Source of the DNA: Beaufortia kweichowensis
Lineage: Eukaryota; Chordata; Actinopteri; Cypriniformes; Gastromyzontidae
Length of the DNA stretch: 64,000 nt
NCBI GenBank assembly: GCA_019155185.1
Contig: CM032803.1
Location: 4,678,501-4,742,500, forward strand
Direction of reading: 5' to 3'
Shown: in pieces, positions 1-48,161 of the stretch
Numbering within the stretch: position 1 is the first letter of the stretch
How the letters are laid out: every line of letters begins with the position of its first letter
Notes under the pieces: model-generated
Databases searched by the model: none
Seen by the model: only the letters and a program-made list of their open reading frames with translations
Told to the model about the DNA's origin: nothing
Made by a program: the position numbers and the translations under genes

Positions 1-170
1 CTAAAAAAACACAGTAAATACTGCACAGTAAGCAACAGTGAATCACTGCCCCACCTTTATTTTTAGCATGTGTGTGTTTATTTGCAACAATTAACTGGTT
101 TGTACTAATAACAATTTTTTTTACTTATGATCACCTTAGTAACTTTATTTTATTGAACTGTTTGGGCTTA

Positions 171-2029
<1,859 letters not shown>

Positions 2030-2036
<7 letters not shown>

Positions 2037-2620
2037 CTGAAACACCGGAGAGATCTGCCGTTAATACCGAGACTAGCCGGAAACTGTCTGTGTCTGTTTC
2101 ACCAGACGCCGGTGTCTCCGGCCCAGCAAGCGCGCTCACGCCAGCCCCCAGGTGAACGCGCCTGTAATCGGTGACTTAAGGCCTCTGCCCTCTAGATCCG
2201 CAATTTACCAACAAAAAAGTATCAAAATACCATTGTATTACCACGGTATTTTGTCTAAATACACGGATATTCTCCGCAATGACCTGCACTTCCACGTAAA
2301 CACCATGGTACACGTCAAAGTATACTTACAGTGAAAAAAAATCACGAGATTACAGTAAATATCAAAGTAAAACTCTGCAGATAACACATCAGTCCATATT
2401 AAATACCTTTTTGTCTATCCCGGTTCTCCGGTCCGCCGGTTTTGGTCGGTCTCTGTCTGTTCCACCCGCGTCACGCCGTCGCCGGTTCCTGCGGATACAC
2501 GTGGAAGGCGGAGCTTCACTTTCACTTCCTGGTTTCCTGTTTAGCAACGGTTGAGTGCCGATTTTTTTCTGTTTCCTGTGAGACATACAAGTTCTTCCTG
2601 CAGATGGCGCGCGGTGGCCC
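2030..2620 (-). promoter_or_regulatory. etf1: Probable etf1 promoter / CpG-rich 5' region
   Basis: This is the only clearly CpG-rich block near the etf1 start. Visible sites include an ETS-type CACTTCCTGG and a second TTTCCTGT at about 2521-2540, an E-box CACGTG at about 2498-2503, and a YY1-like AGATGGCG at about 2603. This fits a TATA-less housekeeping promoter for a gene reading leftward. On the minus strand a possible first-exon donor, GACAAAAAG|GTATTT, lies at 2407/2406. It could pair with the acceptor at 2037, making a non-coding exon 1 from roughly 2407 to about 2520. The promoter call is inferred from composition and position. Confidence 0.55.
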
Positions 2621-2984
2621 AAAAATCCGATTTTCCCATTGAGTACCATTCAAACCTCTGGAGGTGTTTTTGAAGACATTTATTCACTGGAAGCTGTAAT
2701 TGTTTAATTAAAACACTCATAAAAATTCGGAGTCTTAGATACAAATTGACCTGATCATCAAAATACACATATTCGGCCGCTTAACGTTATTTAATTTCCG
2801 CTAAATATCTTCATCTATGTGTCACCAAGACAGGGCGCCATTGCTCAAAGTATGAGATTTAACATTGTTTAATATAACTCACAGTTCTCCAAGTCTGTTT
2901 GATAGTGAAAAGTGTTTCAGTAGATTTTAAACAGTTGGTTTTCATATGTTTTTTATATTTCTGTGTATTTCTGTGCATTTGTTT

Positions 2985-3290
2985 ATGTTTAATTTATGAT
3001 TTTTTCAGTCAGGCAAATTGCTGTTTTTGGACAGTCCAAATTCCTCATAAATGAACACATGTAAATAAAATATATTGTGTTCTTTGAAGAGTCATCTCTT
3101 CTTCATTTGTTGGGTATCATTGCTTCTGGTTTGTGTATTTTAATTCACAGAATCCTACAAGTACGTTGCCTCTCAAAAACGTGTTCTTTTGTGTCCATAC
3201 CATAGACCCGTGTTTTTTCCATTTCTTAAAATAGGTAACTAGTGCATAGACTGCTATTTTGTGATGTCTATACTCTAAACAGGTGAAATA
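2985..3290 (+). repeat. Interspersed repeat, family A, copy 1
   Basis: A stretch containing TTTGTTGGGTATCATTG, then TTGTGTATTTTAATTCACAG, then ACGTTGCCTCTCA recurs at 51715-51975 in the same orientation and at 54520-54905 and 33550-33850 in reverse. It has no coding capacity. The copies are collinear over about 250 bp, which suggests a non-autonomous DNA transposon. Confidence 0.7.
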
Positions 3291-3417
3291 TGTAAAATAC
3301 CATCCCTAAGGCTGGAATTGCCAGTATATTTTCCATGTTTGGTTTAAATATGTTGTCTTTTATCAATTTCAATTCATTTATATGTAGTCACATGCATGTA
3401 TAACTCAGTGTACAGTC

Positions 3418-3420
<3 letters not shown>

Positions 3421-3464
<44 letters not shown>
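3421..3464 (+). repeat. (CT)22 microsatellite
   Basis: A perfect CT dinucleotide tract of 44 bp. It is the longest uninterrupted CT tract on the + strand; the other long tracts in the window are nearly all GA on this strand. Confidence 0.97.
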
Positions 3465-3469
<5 letters not shown>

Positions 3470-4139
3470 AGTGTTTTGGGTCTCTTCTCTTCCTGCAGGC
3501 CAATAAACTTCCTGCTGTCCTGCTGAAACTGTGATAATAACGATCCTAAGACGATAATCATAGTAATTCACACTCACACACATCTAAACATCACGAGACC
3601 GAAGGCCAACGTCCCGCACACACTCACGCCTGCTGACGCTCAGGGTTATTTTGGGAAAGGTGGATGAGTCTCCTGCAGGGGTGCGAGGACGCTCGCTCCC
3701 AATGAGAGTCAGGTCAGCATTTATGTGCGCAGAGACAGGCAGTTACCAGTGGAGGCAGATGGTGAGAGAGCCCATCATTATCGCTGCAGATACTGCCTCT
3801 GTGTGTGTCGTCAATGATAACAAAACCCAATAATTAAGAAAAGAGAATCTGAATATTGTTATGTTTGTGTTTAATTAAGCTTTAAAATTTTCAGTATTTA
3901 TTCAATTAATTTTTGTTCATTATTCTGATGTAGCATCAGGACAGGGATCACAGGAAGGCTTGTATTTTGCACTTGCATTGTGTGTATGTTCATATGGGGG
4001 GGCTCCAATTTGACCAAAGTGACCTTTCCTCAAAGTTACCGGTCAACAAATAAAAAAGTTTGTTAAATAAAACGATTACACTTATCACATTTGGCAAACT
4101 TTGATTGTGATCCACTAATCCTAATCTCACATATCATAT

Positions 4140-4560
4140 AGTATTGTAAGTATGTGAACACCGTAGGAGACATGTTACAAATGTTACACTTCAGGCCTCT
4201 TCTGAGTGAATCTCTACTGCTGAGTGAACACTGACTCTGAGCTTCATTCAGAAGGGCTCATCCCTGTGCCCTAATCCCTTTAAAGGGTTTACCGTTATAG
4301 AGTAAGAGCTTCGGAGTGATGAAGGGTGTGGTGAACCAAAAACACTTCTGTGTCAGCTTCCATGAGCCAACCCATGAGAATCTGCATAAAGATTTATAGA
4401 AGTGCGAAGTGACCATCGGTTGGACCACCCTTTGAAATCCTTCATTCTGAAGGGCCCTTTGTAAAGTGTTTAGTTTTGAGCCCCTTGGTTCCGAAGTGCC
4501 CTTCAGAGGTGCATTTATCCCGTTTGGAACACACCATATAGTGAATTTAGTGAACACTGC
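4140..4560. mobile_element. Probable non-autonomous DNA-transposon copy with inverted-repeat parts
   Basis: The segment has related inverted motifs: CATTCAGAAGGGCTC near 4244 and ATTCTGAAGGGCCCT near 4443, and GTGAACAC motifs near both ends (about 4154 and 4549). The 99-codon open frame across it has no protein-like features. It resembles short fish transposon copies, but I cannot name the family. Confidence 0.4.
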
Positions 4561-4724
4561 TTTGAATCTCTGCTATGATCCTGTAAGTCTGTGGGATTTA
4601 TATGTCATATTTTATAGGTGAATTATAAGTCCTACCACATTAGAATTAATGGTCTTCGCTAACACTTTATTCATGTTTGTAGCATTAATGCTGTTGTTTG
4701 AGCTTCACAGCAATGTCATAGAAC

Positions 4725-4916
4725 CATTTACTCTAAGATTCTTAAAAGCACAATTTTGTTTTTTTCCCTTTTTAGTCTAAAGAACATTCTTCCACTACAA
4801 AGATGCTTTTGTAAAACAGAAATGTTCTTTGGATGTTGAAGGTCCTTTTAAAACCATTCAGGCAAAAATGGTTCTTCTATGACATCATGAAGCACCTTTA
4901 TTTTTAAGAGTGTGGA
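4725..4916. mobile_element. MITE-like repeat, family B, copy 1
   Basis: The sequence shares 'CACTACAAAGA', then '...TTCTATGACATCATGAAGCACC', then 'TTTTTAAGAGTGT' with 61085-61255. The last part and the AAGAACC / CCTTTATTTTTAA motifs also recur near 43815-43925. The outer AGAACC/GGTTCT motifs are inverted relative to each other. This is a widespread fish-type short DNA element. Confidence 0.65.
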
Positions 4917-5787
4917 TGTAAGCATTAGTATTAGTGATGTTCACCTTAACCAACACCACTAATAACCAGTTAATCTAATGTCAACATGCTGTATTTCTCT
5001 TAGCATTAACCCTGCATACGGCTTTAAACTGACAAATCCAAACCACACAGCAGAATTATGACATCTGTTAAGTGGATAAACTAACCATGAAGCAAAACTG
5101 TGTTTGAAACCGGCACGATTATTAACCCAATTTCTCCCCAAATCTCTCCCTAAATCTCTCTAATTATTCCGAGCAGGAGCGCCGGGTCTAATCTTGTTTG
5201 TTCTTCTTCTCTCATTTCATTGGATATTATGGTGTCGTTATTGAGGTCTGTTGGGTCTCGACCGTGGCCAAGTCAGAACTCTCGCCAACAGATTTGTTCC
5301 AAATGGAAAACTCGGTACCAGATGACTCTGAGAGGAATGATAGATCATTGCGGGGGAGACGAGAAAGCTTTCAGACCCTGCCAGCATTTACTGGCAGAGA
5401 GGATGCTGGGTAATGGGCAAAATCTGGAAGCGTTCTGATTTGCTTCAGGTATGGAAATTTCTCTTTCTCACACACAGATGACCTGATTTACTCTTCACAG
5501 TATGCACAACAATCTCATGATGCAGCAATTTTGTGACATGTTTGTCTTTGATAGGTAGCTGGCTCGACAGACATAGAGCTTCACATTATTCACAGTCGAC
5601 CGCTGCAACATCACATCACAAATGCTCATGCAAGCGCAGCATAAGTGCACACACCTCAGATATCACTCCGAACATCACACTTTACATATATACAGCATCA
5701 CAAATGTGCTAATTTCTGAAACATGTTTTTATAAAAAAAATAATTCTTTGTTAATTACAGAAATGCAGTTTTCTATTATCGTGTCTA

Positions 5788-6193
5788 ACACTGCCAAAAA
5801 TCAACTACTTATGTAGTGTTGTCTTGTTTTAAAGTACAAATTAAATCAGGATGCATTTCCTTAGCAAGCAAAATGAAGATATTAAATTAGGAAGACATTA
5901 GTCTTGTTTTTATGAAAAAAGGTTTTCATTTAATTGAGTTTCTGCATAAAACAAACAAAATATCTGCCAATGGGGTAAGAAAAATGAACTAGTTTTGTCT
6001 CTTTATCAAGTTTATTTATCTTTCCCAGTGGCAGATTCTTTTGCTTGTTTTAAGGAAAAACTTTTCATAAGAACTTTATATTTTAGGTCATTTTGCTTAT
6101 CAAGAAAATATATCCTGATTTAAGAATGTTTTAGATATTTGTACTGCAAAACAAGACAGAAAAACCCAAGTAAGAAATTCATTTATGCAGTGT
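5788..6193. mobile_element. Fold-back (long inverted repeat) element
   Basis: The left arm runs ACACTGCC...TCTTGTTTTAAAGTACAAAT...TCAGGATGCATTTCCTTAGCAAGCAAAATGA to ATCTGCCAATGGGGTAAG. The right arm is its diverged reverse complement, ending ...TACTGCAAAACAAGAC...ATGCAGTGT. Each arm is about 190 bp and the spacer about 35 bp. No reading frame is present. A related but more decayed copy lies at 47510-47900. Confidence 0.75.
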
Positions 6194-7979
6194 ATAAGAC
6201 TGATGTCTCTGTTTATATAGGCAGGTAAACATCAGGGATAATTCTCCAAACTTATCAACATTTAGAAGCATGAATAGTATTACTCAAATTAATAGTTCAT
6301 ACTTCATTATCTCATCATCTTCTTTTCTGAAAGATCTTTATTTATGAATTACAGACACAATTCTCCCTCTTTCTCTCACACACACCTGCCTGGTCCCTCT
6401 GTGTCAGTTCAGATGATGATGTTTGTCACCCAGGTGCACATTCTTCTCCTCAGGGTGAAAGTGTTTCCAGCTTTCAGGTTATTTTAGAGATGACAGACGA
6501 CATCTGCTGAAGTTTCAGATTTGAGTTCTTTATCCCTGTAGGCTGATAGAAGACCTCAGGAGACTCAAACACGCTCGGTGACATCTACAAAACTCAATAA
6601 AATCTTCACTCCCAGAAAATATGGACTGAGACACTTTGCTGCCACGTCTATGACAGACAAGCTTTCCTTTTTAATCCTGCACAGCATCACCTGCCCTGCG
6701 TATCTGTCATATAACAAACGCTTCCATCTGAAGCGGTTTGTGGTGCATTAACTGCAGTTGACAGGCTGCAGCGTCTCTGCTCAAGGGTTTACAGAAGATC
6801 TCAAGAATCTGACAATTCAGGTGAAGCTGGAAACTAGTGTGAAACAACCAGGCCCACATCATATACAACAATCCTTTCTGTCCTGATCTGATAATTGATT
6901 AAAAAATATATTACAAATCCGTTTAGATGACCACTTGAATGCATCTCTACAAGATTAACTTTAATTTTCTTTGATTTGTGGAACAGGAATGTCTATGAGG
7001 TACAACATGCTGAAAACAAATCTCTTAAAGTAGTTTGCCATACTTTAAATTCAGCGAAGCTTATTGTGAAAAACAAATAATTAAAAGGCAGAGAAGCGAA
7101 AGATGTTTTTCCTTTTCATCTTTGACATTGTTATGTATCATTGAAGGCAGAAGTGTGTGTGTTGTATTCTGTGGGTCACAACTGTAAGACTCGCCTGTGA
7201 AATAATAATTGAATTAATGAAGAATTTAAGAGTGTCAGTTTCATAAATATAAATAGGGGCTTTATAGAAAGGCTGTAGCCCAGAACATTGACACGGATCT
7301 GCCCTAACATGACTGGAGGCACGGCGTACTGCTAATCCAGTGTGTGTGTGTGTGTGTGTGTGTTTCACACAGTGAAGGTCAAATACGAGGTACTGCAGGA
7401 GTTCAGATGTGTTTTCACTTGACTGACAGACTGAATGAGGCTGTTATTCTGCACACACGCTTTAATATAACATCAGGAGAACAGCAGCTCATCCTCTAGC
7501 GACTCCTAAAAAAAATCACCTCTTCACAGTGTATACTAGTTTATTAAGACCCCAAACTCTCTTACTCTAATGATTACACATCTCTACTGAATTCAAGTCA
7601 TACTGGCCAAAAATAACAGACTTATGTTAATTGCTTCATCTCTCACGGAGGAAACACAAGTATCGCGTATGTTGTGTCTACCCACAATCCCATGGGGTTT
7701 CAAACATCTCTCTTGTTTTCTAATAAGATGAAAAAGAAAAAAATGACATGTTGAATACAGGTATTTTAGGAGGCCAGATGGTGTAAATTCCCACATCAGC
7801 GTCTGTAAATAAACTCCACAGACGCTGTCAGCTCAAAATTGCTTTTATCGGAGGTGAGCAGCCACGAGTGAAGAGATCCCAGATCAATAAAGATTCCTGA
7901 ACAAGAGGTGCGTCTATGAATCCCACCGCAACTACATCAGTTAGCACTTCCTAAAGAGAGCGAAATGAGACACTGAGGG

Positions 7980-7981
<2 letters not shown>

Positions 7982-8077
<96 letters not shown>
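7982..8077 (+). repeat. (GA)n microsatellite, 96 bp
   Basis: An uninterrupted GA tract downstream of the predicted spock1 3' end. Confidence 0.97.
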
Positions 8078-8078
<1 letters not shown>

Positions 8079-8097
8079 CGACACACAGGAAGAGTGA

Positions 8098-8300
8098 CTG
8101 ACAAAATAATGGATTTTTCAGCTGGCCTAATGAATCAAAGCGTATAAATCTGCTCTTCTGAAATCAATGAGTGAATAAAGCTCATCAAATGAAGACAAAA
8201 GCTCTGCGTCGGCCGTGTCTCCAGGAGATCATTAGCTTTGACAGAGACATGCATCAGAGCCAATAGAAAGCGGATGGGCGGTTCTGATGAAGCAGAGAGG
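8098..8300. promoter_or_regulatory. Candidate conserved non-coding element
   Basis: This is a low-repeat block with mixed composition and clustered homeodomain- and GATA-like words (CTAATGAATC, AGATCATTAGC, CCAATAGAAAG). It stands out from the microsatellite-rich surroundings. There is no direct evidence of function; the call rests on texture only. Confidence 0.2.
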
Positions 8301-8752
8301 GCGTGTCCAACAGCATTTCACATCTCAGACAACAATCAATACATCATTGCACAGAGATCATTGATAATATTAGCAATGTGACATTATGATAGACGGTTTG
8401 TCTTTTTCTAGGTTAAAGTCGTATTTTATAGAGTAAAGGAAACTTTTAGAAGAAGTAAAATCTGGATTAACTCAACTTTATCCATTAAATATATCTGTGT
8501 GCTTAAAAAAAACTTACTGAATTACTTTAATTTATAGCATGTAAATACAACCATTAATGTGCTTTGAATTAAATGACATACAATGGTATATAACCAAAGC
8601 TACAAACTGAAGTGAAATACTTGTTCTTTGTTTTTAAGTAAGACCCCAAGAGTGTCACTCACCCTAACGCAACCAGGTGGACTGGACACAGCTTCCCGAA
8701 CAGAGAAAGATATATGTAGACGAGGAAGTACTGGATGACGACAAACTCCAGT

Positions 8753-8758
8753 TTTATT
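8753..8758 (-). terminator. spock1: Most distal candidate poly(A) signal for spock1
   Basis: AATAAA on the minus strand, in the context CTGAATAAAACTGG, followed by U-rich sequence. It is the best distal candidate. Alternatives at 9355-9360, 9708-9713 and 9797-9802 have less U/GU-rich downstream sequence. Confidence 0.45.
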
Positions 8759-8932
8759 CAGACAAACATTTTCTCAAGGAACAATTTTACAGTTAAAACA
8801 AAACAAACAAAGAAAACAAAAAGTCAAACAAACAGAGCAAACAAATCAGCCCAAAACATGAACATTCCACCGGGACTCTCGATCAGAAGGAGAAATAACA
8901 GAGAAATTAGACAAAGCATTGAGAGAAGACAT

Positions 8933-9061
<129 letters not shown>

Positions 9062-10002
9062 CAAAGGGTAGTATCTACACTACAGTCAATAGGACAGGAG
9101 GGTTTTTACACATCCAGACTCAGGCAAGGCAAATGGACAAAGCCACATGACATCATTACATTACATCTCCAAATTGAACATTCAGCGTTTATCTTTTTTA
9201 CACATGAATTACCGTCTTTACAGAGTAAAAAATATAGAGAATTAACAAAGAAAACTCTTGCAAATATGGCCATTGAATCTGTATGTAATCTGTGGCTGCA
9301 GGATGTTAGTAACCTGTGTGTGTGTGTGTGTGTTAAAACATCTGAAACGAAGCTTTTATTGCACTTCTGTACAGGAGCGAAGCAGGCAGAGACAGGACAG
9401 AAAGTGGGCGGGGTTACAGTTGCAGGCCAGGCATCAGACACACAGCAGCACTAGAGGAGGGGATCATGGATCCTCAAAGGTCATGGATTAGGTGGACCAG
9501 CAAAAAAGTCCATAATGTAATGAGTTTTGCAGAGATGTGGTCTGTGTGTATTTGTGTATGTATGAAATTTTGTTTAGTCATTTATAGAACATAATGAGCT
9601 CTGACACTCTGAGAATGAGATTGAAAAACAGAGAGAAAGACCCATTCAAAATAAGAACGATAACCAGAACTATATGAGCATCCACACCAACAGATGATAA
9701 CATTATATTTATTCCAAACTTGTGTGCTGCAGTTTCACATTTAAAATGCGTCATGAGTCATTTCAATTGTAATGGATTTTGATTGGCTGTCAATGTTTTA
9801 TTGTTCATTAGCTTGAAAAAAGAAATCGCTCTGAAAGTAATCCCAATGATACTGTTCTTCTGCATTGTTATCATTGTAGTTGTGGTGTGGACTCTCACAT
9901 GTAAAGCAATTTTTAAAAGCTTATCTTATCTAGTTATTATAGTTAGCTATTGTCCTTGGTGTGAATGGGTCTTTAACCTGACCAAAATATTACAGAATAT
10001 AT

Positions 10003-10282
10003 AAAGGTGTCATTCACCCAAAAATGAAAATTCTATTATCATTTTCTTTATGTTTTCTATCTAGCACAGCTCTCAAATCTCATTCCTACAAAGCCAAAGT
10101 GTGACATGTGCAAACATAAAATAAAATAAAATAATTATCAAATTAAATGTGATGTATGAACTGTGATGTTTGTTCTTTCAAAGACTCAACAGATTTCACT
10201 GATTATAAAACAGAAGCTCAAATGGTACGACATAAAGAGAAATGGTATCAGAATATTAATTTGAGGGTGAACTATTCTAAAC
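10003..10282. mobile_element. Non-autonomous DNA transposon copy, family C
   Basis: It begins GTCATTCACCCAAAAATGA and ends GAGGGTGAACTATTCT, which are near-inverted termini of a very common fish element. Related copies lie at 61425-61978 and, as a fragment, at 60690-60830. Confidence 0.65.
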
Positions 10283-11903
10283 TAATCTGAAAGTCTTTTC
10301 CCCATTGTGATAAAAGATGATTTTGTCATGTTGAGAGGAGGAAACAGAAACAGAACAGCAGAAGAGGTGTGAGGGTGCCATAAGCCATCAGTTCTTTCCT
10401 CTGTTACCCATAATCCCACAGGAGAGACTTCCCCTCGGGTGTCAAAACGCCTCATATAATCCATCTGTACCAGCCTCTATAATCACTGAGCGAAACATCT
10501 CCTTCTGCGAAGAGCACACACACACACCAGAACTCAATGCCTGGAAACACAGCTGACGTGAGTGAGAAAAGACATGGCAAATGTGTGTGTGTTCATAAAG
10601 TAAGAGAGAAAGACTTAATCTGATACCAGCTATATAGAGTTTTTACGTCTGACTCACAGTGACTGTACGTGGTTACTGGTGTACAACAATCAATGATATT
10701 CTCGCTTAACTAAGAGGAGCAGGCTGACGCAGGGGATTGTGGGATTGACGGTAAAGCTAAGCTAAAGACAAAAAAATAATAATTGCTGAACTTATGCAAA
10801 TAAGAGGCATAAACTCACGCAGCAGCCAATCGCTGTGAGACGGTCCTTAAATCACATCAATATTACTATATTTTAATCAGATGTCACATTTTCATACTCT
10901 TACACGAGTAACTGAACGAGGACTTGTGCTTATAAAACGCTTAAGACTCGATCAAAATCATCTAAAATTCTGTTCCACAAAACTAAAAACTCAAAGCGTT
11001 CACTTTTATGAGCTGATAAACAGCCCTCACTTTGACTGAAGATGATGAATTATCAGAAACAGTCGTCACCTCGGGCCCAGACTCGCACAGCCCTTCAGAA
11101 GTGCACGAATCTCTGTATTCTGCGCTTCAAATGTGCTGATGATACGAAACTCACCGTTCAGAGAGAGGCAGAGCCGCGAGGCAGCATTCTCTCCGGCGAG
11201 CATTGCTCAACGACGGCCGTCACGGACAGAGCTTTTTCATTTGCCTTCTGTTTTCCTGCGAGCGGAAGCGCTTGGTAATGTTTGAAAAGGTCAGGCCGAT
11301 GAGGCGTTTGATCGCTTCTGAATTCTGTCGAGCCGAGACTCTCCATCTACAGTGAACGTATCGCAGTCAAAGCAAAGGTCAGGACTCACTTAAACGCTCT
11401 GAATCTCTTCAAACAATAAAGGCAAGAAAAATATTGAAAAATTGAAATGCAAAGAATCACAGCTCAACGCTTCTGCTCGCTTTACGCTGTTGGTTGTTGT
11501 TTGTCTTACACACACTGTGAGAATTAAAACATTAAAGCCGACAAGCTTCAGATTTGTAGCGTGTGCCTGACACAGGTCTTAGATCACGTCGTCTCCAGTG
11601 GCGTTCATGCATACGACCACCTTTCAAAAGATCCATCTATGTAGACCTTTCAAAAAAACTAGCTACCGTCGCTATTTAGAGCCCACAAACAGGCGAGCAT
11701 TCCAGAAGATCTATGTGTTAAAACGAGGGAAATCAGAGGACAGAACATGAACAGCCGGCCAGAGAGAGACAGAGAGAAAGAAAATGATGTGGGAAGTTTT
11801 AAATCCAGTAAAGGGTCGTGGAGGGGGCGGGGCTGGAATGGCTTCAGAACTGTGCATTTTAACATGGGTCCCTGGTTAATTAGTGGAAGATGGGTGGGAG
11901 GAG

Positions 11904-45165
<33,262 letters not shown>

Positions 45166-45649
45166 CTACAGAGATACAAAACACTTACACTTAACACCTT
45201 CAGACAGACACAAGTCAAGATTCAGGTTAATAAAACATACATGACCTTCAGTGAATAGTATAAGAAGTGACAGACAGGGTTGATTATGAAAGCATGTCTA
45301 CTCTTTCTTTACCAGGTGTGTGTGTGTGTACAGGGATTTTAAATGAAAGGCAGTATGTTTAAAGGAATGTCTTTAAAGGACATTGGCATTAAAGCACATG
45401 GTTCAAATGTTTGCTTGTCCTTGTGCCCTCACACATTTCTCATTATATTATTTACAGCAAACAGCTGGTGCTGTTCAAAAACACACACACAAATTATCTA
45501 TGGAAAATCTGTTCACATCCATTTTATTATCAGTGTCTGGAATGCTCCTGTTTCAACAAATGAAAGATTCAACATTTTTTCATATGTTAAAGCAATTCAT
45601 CATCAGTCAAGTTTAAAATGAAGATGAAATGATTTCAACTATTTGATTA

Positions 45650-45880
45650 TACAGTACAAGTCAAACGTTTGGAAACACTTACTGTTTTAGAATTGTAGTA
45701 AACTTATCAAAACCATAAAACAACTGTGAGAATTATGTTGCGACTAAATCATCAAAAAAACGTCTGCACAATTATATTTTTGTCTACAAAAGTAATTTCA
45801 AACACCTTCAGAGTAAAAAACTTTTAAGATCATTTTTGTCAATTATGCCTAAACTTTTGACTGGTACTGTATATTACTTA
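45650..45880. mobile_element. Tc1/mariner-like MITE, family E, copy 3, with intact ends
   Basis: The ends are TATACAGTACAAGTCAAACG and its near-inverse AACTTTTGACTGGTACTGTATA, flanked by TA. TA target duplication and CAGTAC termini are typical of Tc1/mariner. It is about 220 bp with no coding sequence. Confidence 0.75.
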
Positions 45881-46799
45881 AAAATGTAAGGCAGCAATAA
45901 TTTTTACAGTGCAGTAAATAATGCTTGAAAATGTATTAAATCTTCTGTTTGACATCTCTGAATCATAATCAGACTACAGACTCTTCCTCATTCTTTCTTA
46001 AATCTTACCTAATGTCAAGCAAAGCTTTATTTATTCCATCCATAAAAAAATACAAAATTTACAATGCCCATCAGTTGTCATTTTTAATAGAAGAGACAGA
46101 TTCAATAGATGGGCCAGAAACCACAGAGACTGAGCGTGATTTTCATCTCTTGACAGACTCCAGGCAGGATCTTGAACAGCATTAGCTATGACTGCTGAAT
46201 TTAAAGGACCTCCCTGCTTTTCAATTGCTAACACAGCTCTGTCCTAAAATGAGAAGGCTATGGACTGGATAAACAAATATTTGGCACCAAACTCTCATTA
46301 AACGCTCTGTAGCCTGCAGACGATCAATGTTTCAACCTAAAAGATGTGGGTAATGTAATATAGGAATGCCGCAATTAAATAAGGAAACTTATTAGAGAAC
46401 ATGTCAAATGGAGGACTAGAAAATAAGACAGCAATCATTCCGCAGTGAATGTTGAAGAGCTACAGCCCACATACTGAGAGCTGAAGGAAGATTATAATTC
46501 AGCTGAAAGTTCACAGGGTCTCTGCACAACTGGGCCAAACGCCGCTGTGAGCTCATGCCCTGGAGTCAACTGGGAATTGTGGGAGAACTCAAACTCATTT
46601 TACCCTTGGAATGACCAAACCTGAGTCTGCAAATTGATGTGCTGAAGCAGGAGCTCTCCGACAATCCACTTACCAAACCATCAGACGAAATACAGCCCTG
46701 AAGACAAACCATCACAACGCTTCTCTGCGGTCACGTTCATCTTTACCACCTGATTCATAAATCATTCATACATCTTTCTGACTACACTGTTGTTTCAGT

Positions 46800-46965
46800 T
46801 ACAATTTGATATATATATTTATATTTATATTTATATTTATATTTATATATATATATATATAGTTTATATTTTACTTTTCCAATTAAAAAAATGGAAATAT
46901 ACATGTGTTATGGATGTGACTTTTTCATGGTAAGATTGACTTTTGCATGGAATTGCCCATTAATA
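46800..46965 (-). repeat. (TATATT)n run followed by internally deleted family A copy
   Basis: 46809-46861 is TATATT/TA repeats. From about 46885, AATGGAAATATACATGTGTT + ATGGATGTGAC (left end of family A) joins directly to AAGATTGACTTTTGCATGG + AATTGCCC (right end), skipping roughly 300 bp present in the copy at 54520-54905. Confidence 0.65.
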
Positions 46966-47509
46966 CTTTTTCTTGTCATTGAACCAGCGGCTTTAAGGAA
47001 TCAAGCTAGTGAGAGACGTTTCGGTAGCGCATGGATAAATGTCATCTGTCTAAAATAAACACACACAGCATCACTAAAGCTCTTTCTTCTCTGTGTGTCT
47101 GAGTTCAGGTAAATGATAGTCACAGCCAGGGTGTCAGGTAATCTGTCTTATGTTTGCCCTGCAGACAGACAACACGGCTGGAGTGTGTTCGGAAGAGTCA
47201 GAAAGCGTCTCGCAGTTCACGGGAGACTAACTGAGTCCGGCTGAGCGTTTGTTCCTCTGCTATCCTTTCACTTCCTGTTTGCTCACTCGTCCCTTCCCTC
47301 CCTCGCTTTCTATCTCTGATGTTATTCTGTGGTGACAGTTTAGAGCCAGCGGGCATGACAGGTCAGTCGCACACCGTGTGTGTGTGTGTGTGTGTGTCAT
47401 GTTGAGTGGGGATGGCAGCAGGACAGACTAGACAAACACACTATAGCTGACAGATTTACTCGCTTTCACACAAACACAAATACACACAGCAAATAAAAGT
47501 CTTGAGATG

Positions 47510-47900
47510 ATGATGAAACAAGTGCTTTTTTTCTTATTTTGTCTTGTGTTTGAGAAAAATATGCAAACATCTTATAAACAAGATAAATCTTCTTGAGAGG
47601 TAAAAAGACATTACTGCTTGTTTTCATGTTCTGCATTAATTGTATTTAACATTTCTTCTGATAACTGTAACATATTTTACTGAGGTTTATGCTTAAAATA
47701 AGAAAGCAATTTGTCTTTTTGTGGCGTAAGAAAAACAGCTCATGATATATTCATTGAAAACAAGTGTTAGCTTATTTCTTTTGCAATTATGCATTTCCTA
47801 AAGTGTTCCTTTTTTGTAAATTTGCTCTGTTTTTAAGATGTTTACATATATTTTGACTGGAAACAAGAGAAAGATGCTAATGAAGAAAACTATATTTCAG
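47510..47900. mobile_element. Fold-back element, second copy
   Basis: Inverted arms such as TTCTTATTTTGTCTTGTGTTTG on the left and GACTGGAAACAAGAGAAAG on the right correspond to the family of the element at 5788-6193. It is more diverged. Confidence 0.55.
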
Positions 47901-47953
47901 CTTTAAAAAACGTATTAAACTGTTTATCTTACCTCAACCTCCTTAACCAGACA

Positions 47954-48161
<208 letters not shown>

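Larger units (their letters stand above)
2640..8729. other. etf1-spock1 intergenic region
   Basis: About 6 kb without a supported gene. It holds several dispersed repeats (listed separately), a 44-bp CT tract, a 96-bp GA tract and otherwise unique AT-rich sequence. The open frames here are short, lack splice or family support, and several lie inside repeats. Confidence 0.6.

Noticed and set aside
4258..4557. 99-codon open frame on the minus strand
   Set aside because: It lies within a repeat with inverted parts and shows no domain or codon pattern of a real protein.
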